Shown here: one piece after another, positions 16,843-25,302 of the stretch
Numbering within the stretch: the stretch's first letter is position 1
How the letters are laid out: each line of letters starts with the position of its first letter
Assembly (NCBI RefSeq): GCF_023700755.1
Contig: NZ_JAMKOJ010000010.1
Span: 1 to 64,000, forward strand
DNA: 64,000 nt
Direction: 5' to 3'
Source: Allorhizobium sonneratiae
GTDB taxonomy: Bacteria; Pseudomonadota; Alphaproteobacteria; Rhizobiales; Rhizobiaceae
Position numbers and translations under genes: made by a program
The notes under the pieces: model-generated
The model's input: only the letters and a program-made list of their open reading frames with translations
Told to the model about the DNA's origin: nothing
Databases searched by the model: none

Positions 16843-18056
16843 TCCGCTGCCTCCTGAGAGCCTTTCCCTGTTTCATGGAAACGGTGAAAGGCTCTCACTC
16901 TTTGTTTTTCCGCATTTCCGGACGGAAAACCGCTATGCACTTTTTCTGGAATGGCTCTAGCCTTGAGGTTCCCGCCGAGATCGTCGAGGATCGCCAGCAG
17001 TTCATCGACCCGATGGCGGCAGGTGTGGCGGGCGCGGATCGTTTCGAGTCCGTTTTGCGCAAGACTTGCCGCCAGCGCCGGATCGTGAAGCAGATCGCGC
17101 ATCCGCGCGGTCATTTCGGCCCCGTTGCGGGCCATCAGATAATCCGTGCCTTGCCGGAACAGGCCTTCGGCATCGTCCCATGGGGCCGAGATCAGCGGAA
17201 TGCCGCAGGACAGCGCCTCGAACACCCGGATCGTGGGAATGCCCGGCAGGCTTTCGACATAGGGCCGCCTTGGAATATGCACTGTCATCCGGTGCTCGGC
17301 GAAGGTGCGGGGCACACCGGCATTGGCAAGCCAGCCGCGATAATCGATCCCGGCCTCCTCCAGCGCCGACAGCGCCTCCGCCGGATAGCGCACCCCATGC
17401 ACGCTGGCCGAAAGCCTGAGCGCACGCACCGGCTCGACGAGAAAATCGCGGATTTCCTGCGAGCGTTCGTTATCGCCCCAATTGCCGACCCATACGAGAT
17501 CGCGCCGGGGCTCAATGTCCGGCATGGGCTGAAACAGCGCATCGTCTGCCCCTTCATGCCAGGTGAAGACCTGATGGCCCCAACCGGCATCGAGATAACG
17601 CTGGCGCAGGGGTTCGCCAAAGGCCAGCACGCCGTCATAGCCGTCGAGATCGAGGCGGGCGATGTCCTGTCTGGCGGAAATGGCGCGGTGATGGGTGTCA
17701 TGAAACAGAAGCGTGAAACCCGCCCCGCTCTTGCGCAGCCAGCCCAGACGCGCCACCAGCACCGGGTCTGTCCATTCATGCACCACCACCACATCGGCCC
17801 CGGCAAGGGCGACCTCATGGTTGAAGCCCGGCTCATAGGGCCGCGAGCGCAGATCGGGAAACTGCCGGGAAAAGGCATCCAGCGCCGCCGGACCCTGATC
17901 GCGCAGCAGGTTTTCCCGGCTCCAGCCATCGGCGGGTTCATAGGCAATTGCCGCATGACCACGGCGGATAAGATCACGCATGACGCCGCGCAGGAAATGC
18001 GCATTGCCATGGTTCCAGTCGGAAACCAGTGAATGGGTATAGAAAACGAATTTCAT
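16839..18056 (-). CDS. Glycosyltransferase with a repeat-derived C-terminal tail
   Basis: About 405 residues, GT-B type. The N terminus is KFVFYTHSLVSDWNHGNAHFL, similar to the two transferases downstream, and the C-terminal half has VESLPGIPTIRVFEALSCGIPLISAPWDD. ATG at 18056 follows GGAG and is preferred to an in-frame GTG at 18062. The enzyme domain seems to end near ELLAILDDLGGN. The last ~38 residues (basic, His/Gly-rich) are encoded by a family B repeat, so the natural stop was probably displaced by its insertion. The new stop overlaps the next gene by ATGA, so coupling is kept. Confidence 0.8.
   Translation of the reverse strand: MKFVFYTHSLVSDWNHGNAHFLRGVMRDLIRRGHAAIAYEPADGWSRENLLRDQGPAALDAFSRQFPDLRSRPYEPGFNHEVALAGADVVVVHEWTDPVLVARLGWLRKSGAGFTLLFHDTHHRAISARQDIARLDLDGYDGVLAFGEPLRQRYLDAGWGHQVFTWHEGADDALFQPMPDIEPRRDLVWVGNWGDNERSQEIRDFLVEPVRALRLSASVHGVRYPAEALSALEEAGIDYRGWLANAGVPRTFAEHRMTVHIPRRPYVESLPGIPTIRVFEALSCGIPLISAPWDDAEGLFRQGTDYLMARNGAEMTARMRDLLHDPALAASLAQNGLETIRARHTCRHRVDELLAILDDLGGNLKARAIPEKVHSGFPSGNAEKQRVRAFHRFHETGKGSQEAAE
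16856..16962 (+). repeat. Dispersed repeat, family B, inside a coding region
   Basis: GAGAGCCTTTC (16856-16866) pairs with GAAAGGCTCTC (16886-16896). A second half with TTTCCGGACGGAAAACCG and CTGGAATGGCTCTAG follows, giving about 107 bp. The other copies in the window lie in intergenic DNA; this one is translated as the end of the glycosyltransferase at 16839. Confidence 0.75.
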
Positions 18057-18119
18057 GAGCACTCCATGGAATGGCTGAGGGCCTTGAGCGGTGAAACTGT
18101 CTGTCCGGACGGCGAAGAT

Positions 18120-19283
18120 TCATCCTACGCCGGCCATGTGAGGGGAGAGGACGGCGTCCCCAGACGCCTCACCGGCCTTCTGTCCTTTGGCCTCCATCAG
18201 GCGGCGATAGAGCCGTTCCATCGCCTCTGCCTGCCGTCCGGCCGTGAACCGGCTGGCGCGGGCACGCGCCTTTACCCCCAGTTCGGCGCGCAACAGCGGC
18301 TCGGCAATCAGCCGGTTGACTGTGGTGGCGAGTGCCTGCGCATCGCGCCTATCAAAATAGAGGGCGGCCCCCTGCCAAAGCTCGCGATGGGTGGCAATGT
18401 CGGACAGCACCAGCGCCGCGCCGCTGCCCGCGGCTTCGAGGACCGAAAGTCCGAACGGCTCATAGCGCGAAGCGGAGACGAAAATCGCCGCTGCGCGGAC
18501 ATCGTCAGCCACCTGTACGGCGGTTTTTTCGCCTTTAGCCATGGCATGGCGGGGCACAAAGGCTGATGCATCCGGGCCTTCGAGCGGGCCGATCATCGCC
18601 ATCGGCCAGAGAAGCAGGGCCGCCGCCGCATCGATGACAGCACCGTTCTTGCCCTCATCCCACCAGCGCCCGACAGCCATGACCCGGCGCTGTTTGCGGT
18701 GAACGCCAAGGCCGGGATGGCGACCGTTATGCACCACCAGAATCTCCGGAAGATCGCCATAGACCGCCCGAAGATGATCCGCATGGCTCTGGCTGGGTGT
18801 GACCACGGCATCGGCCCGTTCCATGCCGCGCCGGTTGAGATCGAGATGCCAGCGCCAATCGTCCGGCGGTGCGCTTGCCTTGACGGCCGCAAACCAGCCC
18901 GGCACACAGGAATGGCAGACGGTGACGACAGGAATGCCGGTTTCGGCAAGCCCGGCAGCCTGCGAGGGCAGGTTCAGATGGATCAGATCGATGCCTTCCC
19001 GCCCGGCAAGCCGGGCAAGCTGCGGCGGGATATCGGCAAGGGCTTTTTCGTCCCGGACCATCCAGTCGAGAGGTTGATCCTGCCATGTCATCATGCCCAG
19101 ACCATGCGCCTCGGCCCGCTGGGCAGAAGAGGGCGGCGGCCCGAAGCCGGCAAAGACCGTATCGAAACCGCGCGGCTTCAGGGCCGCGGCAAGATCCATG
19201 GCATAGCGCCAGACGCCGCCGACAGCATCCAGCGTCATCAGCAGGCGCAAACGGCCAGCTGCTTTTGCCTCTGCAACCGTCAT
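18120..19283 (-). CDS. Glycosyltransferase family 4 protein
   Basis: About 387 residues, a GT4-type retaining transferase. The N-terminal domain has LLMTLDAVGGVWRYAMDLAAALKPRG. The C-terminal donor domain has VVHNGRHPGLG, a VGRWWDEGKN segment and the E-x7-E type motif in SRYEPFGLSVLEAAGSGAALVLSD. The start at 19283 overlaps the stop of the preceding fusion gene by ATGA; a longer reading frame to 19394 is less likely. It probably starts or extends the glycan made by the operon. Confidence 0.87.
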   Translation of the reverse strand: MTVAEAKAAGRLRLLMTLDAVGGVWRYAMDLAAALKPRGFDTVFAGFGPPPSSAQRAEAHGLGMMTWQDQPLDWMVRDEKALADIPPQLARLAGREGIDLIHLNLPSQAAGLAETGIPVVTVCHSCVPGWFAAVKASAPPDDWRWHLDLNRRGMERADAVVTPSQSHADHLRAVYGDLPEILVVHNGRHPGLGVHRKQRRVMAVGRWWDEGKNGAVIDAAAALLLWPMAMIGPLEGPDASAFVPRHAMAKGEKTAVQVADDVRAAAIFVSASRYEPFGLSVLEAAGSGAALVLSDIATHRELWQGAALYFDRRDAQALATTVNRLIAEPLLRAELGVKARARASRFTAGRQAEAMERLYRRLMEAKGQKAGEASGDAVLSPHMAGVG

Positions 19284-21313
19284 GCCGAAACCCTTTGCGG
19301 CAAGGGCAAGGACTGATTTGCCTTGAAACGATGCATCACCAGCCAGTCGGCCAGATGGCGCAGACCTGCCTGCCAGGCGACGGTGGGATGCCATCCGAGC
19401 GTGCTTTTCAACCTGTCGGTTCTGGCGACGAAATAGAGCTGATCGCCCGCCCGCCAGTCGTTGAAACGGATGGGAACCGCCTCGCCGGTGATGGTTTCGA
19501 TCTCGCCGATGACGTCGAGAATGCTCACGGAATTGGCGGGTCCGCCACCGAGATTGAAAACCGTCCCGGCAACGCGGTCGATCGAGCCGAGAACCTGCCG
19601 GTACGCGCTGACGGCATCGCGCACATGCAGAATGTCACGCACCTGTTTGCCGTTGCCGTAGACGGTGAGGCCTTCGCCCGAAAGCGCCCGGATGAGGAAA
19701 TGCGCCACCCAGCCCTGATCCTCCGTGCCGAGCTGATGCGGGCCGTAGATGCAGCTCATTCTCAAGACGGCGGTCGGAATGCCAAAGGTGCTGGCATGAT
19801 CGAGCACATACTGGTCCGCGGCCCCTTTCGAGCAGCCATAGGGGGTGCAGAAATCAAGCGGACGGTCCTCGCCCACGCCATGTTTGCGGATCTCTTCGTC
19901 CTCCGGCACATAGCGGGTCTTTGCTTCAACAAGGGCAATGTCTTCGAGCGCGCCATACACCTTGTTGGTGCTGGCAAAGATTACCGGCGTGCGCCTGCCT
20001 GCCTTGTGCACTGCCTGCAATACATTGAAGGTACCGGTCAGATTGATGTCGAAATCCTCGCGCGGATCGGCAAGACTGGTGGTTACCGCCGTCTGGGCGG
20101 CCAGATGAAACACAGCACCGGCATCGGCCAGCACATCCTCCATCATCCGCCGGTCGCGGATATCGGTGAGCACGGCTTCCACCCGCTTGCCGTGGCGCGC
20201 CTTCAGCCAGGCGAGATTGGCGTCCACCCCCGGCCGGGCGAGATTGTCGATAATGCGCACATCCTTGCCTTCGGCCAGAAAGCTTTCGGCCAGATTGGCG
20301 CCGATGAAGCCGCTGCCGCCGGTAATGGCGATCGGCGCACTGGCGCGCTGCAGATGCGGCGCGGCAAGGCCGCACAAAGCCCTGACCCTTTTTACGCCGC
20401 CTTCTGCCAGCAGGCGTCCGAGCAGTTTCGGCTGGCCGTCATGGCGGGCGGCACCAAGATGATAATGGCGCGGATCGAACCACAGCCCTTCCTGCACCGG
20501 CACATCGGGCGGCACATCGCGCCAGGAATACCAGTAAAGCCGCTCAACCGACTGGTCCATGGCCTGCACGAAGCGGCGCACCTGCTCCATCTCGTCATTG
20601 CGCCAGGTGGAATAGCCGGTTTCGGTGATCCATATCTCCGCTTTCGGATTGAAACGGTCAAGCACCATGCGCATCTCGCCGAGATGCATGTCGAAGCCGT
20701 TCCAGCTTGCCTCTTCGCTGTCCCAGGTGCCGGGAAAGCCGTGAAAGCCGACAACATCGACGACGTCGAGCACGCCGCGCTCGCCCATCAGGTTCAGCCA
20801 GAAGGGATCGAAGGGGCAGGGACCGCCGAGAACCGGGGAAAAGCCGCGCCTTTTTGCCCAATAGGCGGCACCGCCGACCATTTCGCAAAACAGGGAAAAA
20901 TCCTTATCGGCGCGCCAGTCCCAGTCGAGCAGATTGTTCGGCTCGTTCCACAATTCGATATGGGAAAAATGGTGGCCGTAACGGGTGAGGATATGGTCGA
21001 TGAAATCGGCATAATCCTTGAGCACCAGCGGCGCACCGGAAGCGCGCCCGGTGCGGGAAAGAGAGGGCGGCGTATAATGCACACAGGGCAGAACGTCGAA
21101 GTCTGCCCCCAGTTTCGGCATCAGCCAGTCGAACCAGGCCTCGCCATCGGGCGTCAGATAATCTGCCCAGGAAAGATGGGTGCGCAGGGCGCTCGCGCCG
21201 GAACGCTTCAATTCGGCCAGCGTTTCCTCGGCACGGGCATGATCGCCCTTGCGAAACCATTCGACAAAGCCCAAAGCTCCGGCGCCGGTTCGTTTCTGCC
21301 CGCCGCGGCTCAT
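19280..21313 (-). CDS. Fusion: clan GH-A glycosidase-like domain + NAD-dependent sugar epimerase
   Basis: A 677-residue protein with two catalytic-looking parts. Residues about 15-300 resemble a (beta/alpha)8 clan GH-A glycoside hydrolase (GH39/GH5-like). The acid/base would be Glu124 in IELWNEPNN and the nucleophile Glu231 in IWITETGYS, at the ends of strands 4 and 7 as in that clan. Residues about 327-677 form an extended SDR sugar epimerase/dehydratase: ITGGSGFIGANL, FHLAAQTAVTTSL, FASTNKVYG, CTPYGCSKG giving the Tyr-x3-Lys pair, and MSCIYGPHQ, similar to CDP-paratose/tyvelose epimerases. No signal peptide is seen, so both act in the cytoplasm. The start and stop overlap their neighbours by ATGA. 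The pairing of a glycosidase with a nucleotide-sugar enzyme is unusual. Confidence 0.82.
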   Translation of the reverse strand: MSRGGQKRTGAGALGFVEWFRKGDHARAEETLAELKRSGASALRTHLSWADYLTPDGEAWFDWLMPKLGADFDVLPCVHYTPPSLSRTGRASGAPLVLKDYADFIDHILTRYGHHFSHIELWNEPNNLLDWDWRADKDFSLFCEMVGGAAYWAKRRGFSPVLGGPCPFDPFWLNLMGERGVLDVVDVVGFHGFPGTWDSEEASWNGFDMHLGEMRMVLDRFNPKAEIWITETGYSTWRNDEMEQVRRFVQAMDQSVERLYWYSWRDVPPDVPVQEGLWFDPRHYHLGAARHDGQPKLLGRLLAEGGVKRVRALCGLAAPHLQRASAPIAITGGSGFIGANLAESFLAEGKDVRIIDNLARPGVDANLAWLKARHGKRVEAVLTDIRDRRMMEDVLADAGAVFHLAAQTAVTTSLADPREDFDINLTGTFNVLQAVHKAGRRTPVIFASTNKVYGALEDIALVEAKTRYVPEDEEIRKHGVGEDRPLDFCTPYGCSKGAADQYVLDHASTFGIPTAVLRMSCIYGPHQLGTEDQGWVAHFLIRALSGEGLTVYGNGKQVRDILHVRDAVSAYRQVLGSIDRVAGTVFNLGGGPANSVSILDVIGEIETITGEAVPIRFNDWRAGDQLYFVARTDRLKSTLGWHPTVAWQAGLRHLADWLVMHRFKANQSLPLPQRVSA

Positions 21314-22416
21314 CGCACCAGCCCCCGCGCTTCGAGTTCCGCCTTCATATGCTGGCCCTGATCGATGACAGTGCTGCCTTCCACCCAGGCGGCAAAATCG
21401 CCAAGTGCCGTCTCCAGCCGGTGTTCCGGCTCAAAGCCCAGCAATTCCCGCGCCTTGGAAATATCGGCATAGCAGTTGCGAATATCGCCGGAACGGGAGC
21501 GATGTAGAATCTCCGGCCTGATATCCGGCACACCCATGGCCACGGCGAGAAGATTGGCCACATCCTTGATGGTATAGGACTGGCCGCTGCCGATATTGAT
21601 CACATGGCCGGAGGCGCGCGGGCTTTCCAGCGCCAGACGGAAGGCGCGCGCCACATCGCGGACATGAACGAAATCGCGCCGTTGCAGACCATCCTCGAAA
21701 ATCATCGGAGCCTTGCCATTGGCAAGACGGGCGGCGAAATTGGCCAGAACCCCTGTATAGGGATTGGCAAGCGCCTGCCCGGCGCCGAAGACGTTGAAGA
21801 GGCGCAACGCCACGGCATCGACACCATAGGCTTCGCCGAAAATCAGCACCTGTTTTTCCTGGCAATATTTGGTCAGCGCATAGATCGAGGCGAGATCGAC
21901 GGTTTTTTCCTCATCGGTCGCACAGGGTGTCAGCACCGCGCCATCCGGCGTAACCGGGTTCCACAGACCTTCGGATATATCCTTGACCCGGCGGCGCACA
22001 GCACCGAAACGGCGCCCCTGACTGTCGGCATAAAGACCTTCGCCATAGACGCTCATCGACGAGGCGACGACGATACGGCCGATCGGGCGACCGATCATCT
22101 TTTCCAGCAGAATGGCGGTGCCAAGATCATTTGTGCCGACATAACGCCCGATTTCATACATCGACTGGCCGACGCCCACTTCGGCGGCAAGATGCACGAC
22201 GCAATCCATGCCCTCCAGCGCCCGGCTGACGAGATCGGCATCAAGCAGATCGCCCTTGATGAAGTCCACACCCTCCGGGATGACCGGGGCCTCCTGATGC
22301 ACCTGTTCGATGAGGGAATCGATAATGCGGACGCGATAGCCATAGCGCATCATTTCTTCGCAGACGTAGCGGCCAATAAAGCCGCAGCCGCCGGTTATGA
22401 GGACATTCCGATCCAT
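21310..22416 (-). CDS. NAD-dependent sugar-nucleotide epimerase/dehydratase
   Basis: A 368-residue extended SDR and first gene of the eight-gene minus-strand operon. The NAD motif is VLITGGCGFIGRYV, then HLAAEVGVGQS, SSMSVYGEG, and IYALTKYCQEK as the Tyr-x3-Lys pair, with ALRLFNVFGAGQ and RRDFVHVRDVAR. It resembles UDP-glucose / dTDP-rhamnose 4-epimerase-like enzymes; the exact sugar cannot be assigned. An EcfG-type promoter lies 50-74 bp upstream, so the whole operon is probably induced by general stress. Confidence 0.85.
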   Translation of the reverse strand: MDRNVLITGGCGFIGRYVCEEMMRYGYRVRIIDSLIEQVHQEAPVIPEGVDFIKGDLLDADLVSRALEGMDCVVHLAAEVGVGQSMYEIGRYVGTNDLGTAILLEKMIGRPIGRIVVASSMSVYGEGLYADSQGRRFGAVRRRVKDISEGLWNPVTPDGAVLTPCATDEEKTVDLASIYALTKYCQEKQVLIFGEAYGVDAVALRLFNVFGAGQALANPYTGVLANFAARLANGKAPMIFEDGLQRRDFVHVRDVARAFRLALESPRASGHVINIGSGQSYTIKDVANLLAVAMGVPDIRPEILHRSRSGDIRNCYADISKARELLGFEPEHRLETALGDFAAWVEGSTVIDQGQHMKAELEARGLVR

Positions 22417-22465
22417 TGTTCACCTGAAGGATGTTGAAGAAGGATGTTGAAGCTGATGGGCCTCC

Positions 22466-22490
22466 AACAAAGCTTCCGATGAATTGTTCC
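22466..22490 (-). promoter_or_regulatory. EcfG-type promoter of the glycan operon
   Basis: On the minus strand GGAAC (22490-22486), 16 bp, TGTT (22469-22466), 50 bp before the first gene of the operon. Confidence 0.72.
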
Positions 22491-22516
22491 TGTCGATTTC
22501 ATCCGTTGAAGATGCC

Positions 22517-22541
22517 GGAACTTTCATGCCGCGCCTTGGTT
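22517..22541 (+). promoter_or_regulatory. EcfG-type promoter, divergent side
   Basis: GGAAC (22517-22521), 16 bp, GGTT (22538-22541), 37 bp before the small gene at 22579. It is divergent from the glycan operon promoter. Confidence 0.72.
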
Positions 22542-22578
22542 TGGCGGCAAGACAGGATTTCACGGATGAGGTGAGAGA

Positions 22579-22791
22579 ATGACCAAGACCAAAAGCCGGG
22601 CGCTGGCCGAGGAATATCTGCGGCTGGGCGGCAAACGCCGCGTCAAGGTCGATGACAATATCACTCGCGCGCGCGACTGGGACGAGGATCCGCCCGAGGC
22701 CGAGCGGTACTGGCAGGAGCGGATTGCGCCTCTTGGCAAAGAAGAACGCCGGGATGTCGAGTTTTTCCTGCCGGACATCAACATGCCCTGA
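22579..22791 (+). CDS. Small conserved-looking hypothetical protein (70 aa)
   Basis: A 70-residue, highly charged soluble protein, rich in Arg, Glu and Asp, with a central DDNITRARDWDEDPPEAERYW stretch (about 25-45). I recognise no domain, signal or membrane segment. ATG at 22579 has GAGGTGAGAG upstream and an EcfG-type promoter before that. It is followed 41 bp later by another small gene in the same direction. Similar tiny charged proteins are common among alphaproteobacterial stress-induced genes. The role is unknown. Confidence 0.65.
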   Translation: MTKTKSRALAEEYLRLGGKRRVKVDDNITRARDWDEDPPEAERYWQERIAPLGKEERRDVEFFLPDINMP

Positions 22792-22832
22792 GCAACACTG
22801 ACCAACCCCTGTTTCAATCTGGAGACACGCCT

Positions 22833-23114
22833 ATGAACATCATCGAGAATGCCGGGGCCGTGCCCCCCGGCGGCGTCATCGTGCGGCTTTATCACTCGGG
22901 TGATCAGGTGCGCGGCTATGTGCGGCTGAAGGGGGAGGAGGGCACGGACGATTCCATCCTGCCCGGCGAAGAACTGGAACCGGAGGATGCCTTTATCATC
23001 GCCCGGAACCATAATCGCGATCTTTCCACCCCGATTTATGTTGAGCTGAAAGAAGGAGTGACCTTCGATCCGGCCTGGGAGAGGGGTGGGGAGAGGGATG
23101 GATCGCGGCCATAA
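22833..23114 (+). CDS. Small hypothetical protein (93 aa)
   Basis: A 93-residue protein, mainly predicted strands (GGVIVRLYHSGDQVRGYVRL), with an acidic middle and an Arg/Gly-rich end; no family recognised. ATG at 22833 follows GGAGAC. It is probably co-transcribed with the gene at 22579. Its last 79 bp overlap the 3' end of the convergent oxidoreductase gene (23036-24130), so the two messages would be complementary at their ends. Confidence 0.6.
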   Translation: MNIIENAGAVPPGGVIVRLYHSGDQVRGYVRLKGEEGTDDSILPGEELEPEDAFIIARNHNRDLSTPIYVELKEGVTFDPAWERGGERDGSRP

Positions 23115-24130
23115 ATCCTGTCGAGAACGGCGGCGACCGTCACAAGCTCCCCTGCTGCGGCATCGAAGCCGCGGTTATTATGCAGACGTTCAAGCCAGGA
23201 AACGGCGGTGCGTCCGCCCCAGCCATCATCTCCCTCCTGCAGGAGCCTGCGGTGATTGCGGTTATAATGCAGGGCGCGGAAATCATAAAATGAGCCATCG
23301 ATATTGGCAAAACGTGCGCCGCCCGCCGTGCCATGCAGATCGCAGCTGATGACCGCATCCTGCCCGGCATGAAGCCCCCAGGAACAGGCAAGGCGGATGA
23401 CGCTACCGCTGGCAAGTGTCAGGCTGGCGACGGCATAGTCCTCGACGCCGTCGTCGCCGGGGTGAAATGGTTTTCCCTGGCGATAAAGCCGGCTTTCGAC
23501 ATGGCGGACCTCTGGAAAGCCCATCAGCCAGAGCGCCAGATCGACCAGATGGACACCGAGATCGATGACCGCGCCGCCGCCGGAAAGTGCCGGATCGTAA
23601 AACCACGGTTTGTCCGGCCCATAGGCATTGTGAAACACCAGATCGAGGGCGAAGATCTCGCCCAGTTCACCAGAGCGCACGAGGCCTTCAAGCGCCTGCA
23701 CGGCACGGCAGCGGCGATAGCAGAGATCGACGCCGAGCAGACGGTCTGCCGCTTTCGCCACCTGCACCACGGTTTGCGCTTCCTCAGCCGTGCGACCGAG
23801 CGGTTTCTGGCAAAAGACGGCAAGCCCGCGTTGAAATGCTGCAATCGCCTGATCGGCATGAAGGGCGCTGGGGGTGGCAATCACCACGCCGTCCAGGTCT
23901 TCCTCTTGCAGCGCGGCATCGAGAGACGGCACCAGATGCGCCTGTGGCGCATAGCGGGCGGCCTCATCCAGCATCTGTGGATTAGGATCGCAGATCACGC
24001 TGGCTTCACCAAGGCCGGTTGCCAGCATGGCCTGCATCCGGTCAAGACCGATCCAGCCCGTGCCGATGAAAGCCAGTTTCAACGGGTTTTGCCCGTTGGA
24101 TGGCGCAAAGGAGGATTGAATGTCCGTCAT
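23036..24130 (-). CDS. Gfo/Idh/MocA family oxidoreductase
   Basis: A 364-residue NAD(P)-dependent sugar/inositol dehydrogenase-like protein. The N-terminal Rossmann motif reads LAFIGTGWIGLDRM, then VIATPSALHADQA and VFCQKPLGRTAEE, whose Glu/Gln-Lys-Pro position is typical of the family's catalytic Lys. The C-terminal domain has GGGAVIDLGVHLVDLALWLMG. The start overlaps the zinc-type dehydrogenase gene by ATGA, so the pair is one transcription unit. The likely role is oxidation or epimerisation of a sugar linked to the glycan cluster; the substrate is unknown. Confidence 0.85.
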   Translation of the reverse strand: MTDIQSSFAPSNGQNPLKLAFIGTGWIGLDRMQAMLATGLGEASVICDPNPQMLDEAARYAPQAHLVPSLDAALQEEDLDGVVIATPSALHADQAIAAFQRGLAVFCQKPLGRTAEEAQTVVQVAKAADRLLGVDLCYRRCRAVQALEGLVRSGELGEIFALDLVFHNAYGPDKPWFYDPALSGGGAVIDLGVHLVDLALWLMGFPEVRHVESRLYRQGKPFHPGDDGVEDYAVASLTLASGSVIRLACSWGLHAGQDAVISCDLHGTAGGARFANIDGSFYDFRALHYNRNHRRLLQEGDDGWGGRTAVSWLERLHNNRGFDAAAGELVTVAAVLDRIYGRDPSLSPPLSQAGSKVTPSFSST

Positions 24131-25116
24131 GAGAACATCACCACGGCTTTGAGAAAGCCTTCCGGCCTGTCTCGCGTCGCATCCAGTGCCTCGTCAAGGC
24201 GCTCCAGCGGATAGCGGTGGGTCAGATAGTCAAAGGGCTGAAGTCGACCGGCCTCGCAGGCTGCAACCGCCTCCCGCATGCCGCCGATATATATGGCAGC
24301 GTCCCGCTCATGGGCATTGATCACATCAAGCCCGCGCCAGTTCCACAATTGCATGTTCACCTGTCTCAGCCCGTCCTGATGATAGCCGGCAATCACCAGC
24401 CGTCCGCGCTCGCCCGTCAGGTCGGCAGCCAGATCGAGCGGCCATTGCTTGCCCACCGCCTCAATGGTGACATTGCAGAAGCGGCCTCCGGTGAGCTGGT
24501 GGACCTGTTCGATGATGGCGAAATGATCGGCAAGGGCGATCACCTCGTCGGCTCCTGCCTGCCGTGCCAGAGCGAGCGCGAAGGGGCGACGCGACAGGGC
24601 AATGACCCTGGCTCCTGCCATTTTGCACAGCTGGATCAGCAAAAGGCCGAGAAAGCCTGCGCCGATAATGGCGACACAATCCCCGGCCTTGACGTTGCTG
24701 CGTCTGAAAATATTCATCGCACAGCCCAGCGGTTCGCCGGGAAAGGCCCGCCCTTCCAGCCCGGGAGGAAGCGTCACAACGCACTCTTCTGGAGCGACAT
24801 CATATTCGGCATAGGCGTTTTGAGACAGAACCGCCACACGGTCGCCGGGAGCAAAGGCGGTGACGGCGTCGCCAACGGCATCGATCATGCCCCAGCCTTC
24901 ATGGCCGAGCCCGCCCGGTGCGGTTGGAAACTTCATCCACTCCGGTCCCTGCCAGGGGCCGAGATTGGAGGCGCAGACGCCGCAGCCTTGCAGCCGGACC
25001 CTGACCTCGCGGTCTGCGGGCGCAGGAATGGCGACATCGATCACTTCGATACGACCGGGGCCGGTGAGCCTTGCCGCCTTCATGGTTGCGGATGGGGTTC
25101 GGCCTGCTGCATCCAT
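24127..25116 (-). CDS. Zinc-dependent medium-chain alcohol/polyol dehydrogenase
   Basis: A 329-residue MDR-family enzyme. Features include the catalytic-zinc Cys segment LQGCGVCASNLGPW, GGLGHEGWGMIDAVGDAV, a NAD-binding segment CVAIIGAGFLGLLLIQL, and no obvious four-Cys structural zinc lobe. ATG at 25116 has GGAG 6 bp upstream. An EcfG-type promoter lies 86 bp upstream. It is coupled to the Gfo/Idh/MocA gene, suggesting two consecutive sugar or polyol oxidations in a stress-induced pathway. Confidence 0.85.
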   Translation of the reverse strand: MDAAGRTPSATMKAARLTGPGRIEVIDVAIPAPADREVRVRLQGCGVCASNLGPWQGPEWMKFPTAPGGLGHEGWGMIDAVGDAVTAFAPGDRVAVLSQNAYAEYDVAPEECVVTLPPGLEGRAFPGEPLGCAMNIFRRSNVKAGDCVAIIGAGFLGLLLIQLCKMAGARVIALSRRPFALALARQAGADEVIALADHFAIIEQVHQLTGGRFCNVTIEAVGKQWPLDLAADLTGERGRLVIAGYHQDGLRQVNMQLWNWRGLDVINAHERDAAIYIGGMREAVAACEAGRLQPFDYLTHRYPLERLDEALDATRDRPEGFLKAVVMFS

Positions 25117-25201
25117 ACCGGTCTCCTTCGTGTTTTTGCAGGATCATGGGGCGACCGACGTGAGAAAAAGACTGCGGTTTCTCCTTGGCGATCTCAGCCC
25201 T

Positions 25202-25226
25202 AACCGGGGATGCCTCCTCTTGTTCC
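25202..25226 (-). promoter_or_regulatory. EcfG-type promoter of the dehydrogenase pair
   Basis: On the minus strand GGAAC (25226-25222), 16 bp, GGTT (25205-25202). It is divergent from the promoter at 25244. Confidence 0.7.
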
Positions 25227-25243
25227 TCCTCTGCGGGAGATCG

Positions 25244-25269
25244 GGAACCTTTCCGTCCCCGGCCTGGTT
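25244..25269 (+). promoter_or_regulatory. EcfG-type promoter of a small membrane-protein gene
   Basis: GGAAC (25244-25248), 17 bp, GGTT (25266-25269), 33 bp before the gene at 25303. Confidence 0.68.
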
Positions 25270-25302
25270 CGGACGAAAATGAAAAGACAAGAGGCAAACA
25301 CA

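Noticed and set aside
19085-21361. 758-codon plus-strand open frame opposite the GT4 and fusion genes
   Set aside because: Antisense to genes with clear catalytic motifs. No recognisable domain, and no promoter or ribosome site that decides a start.
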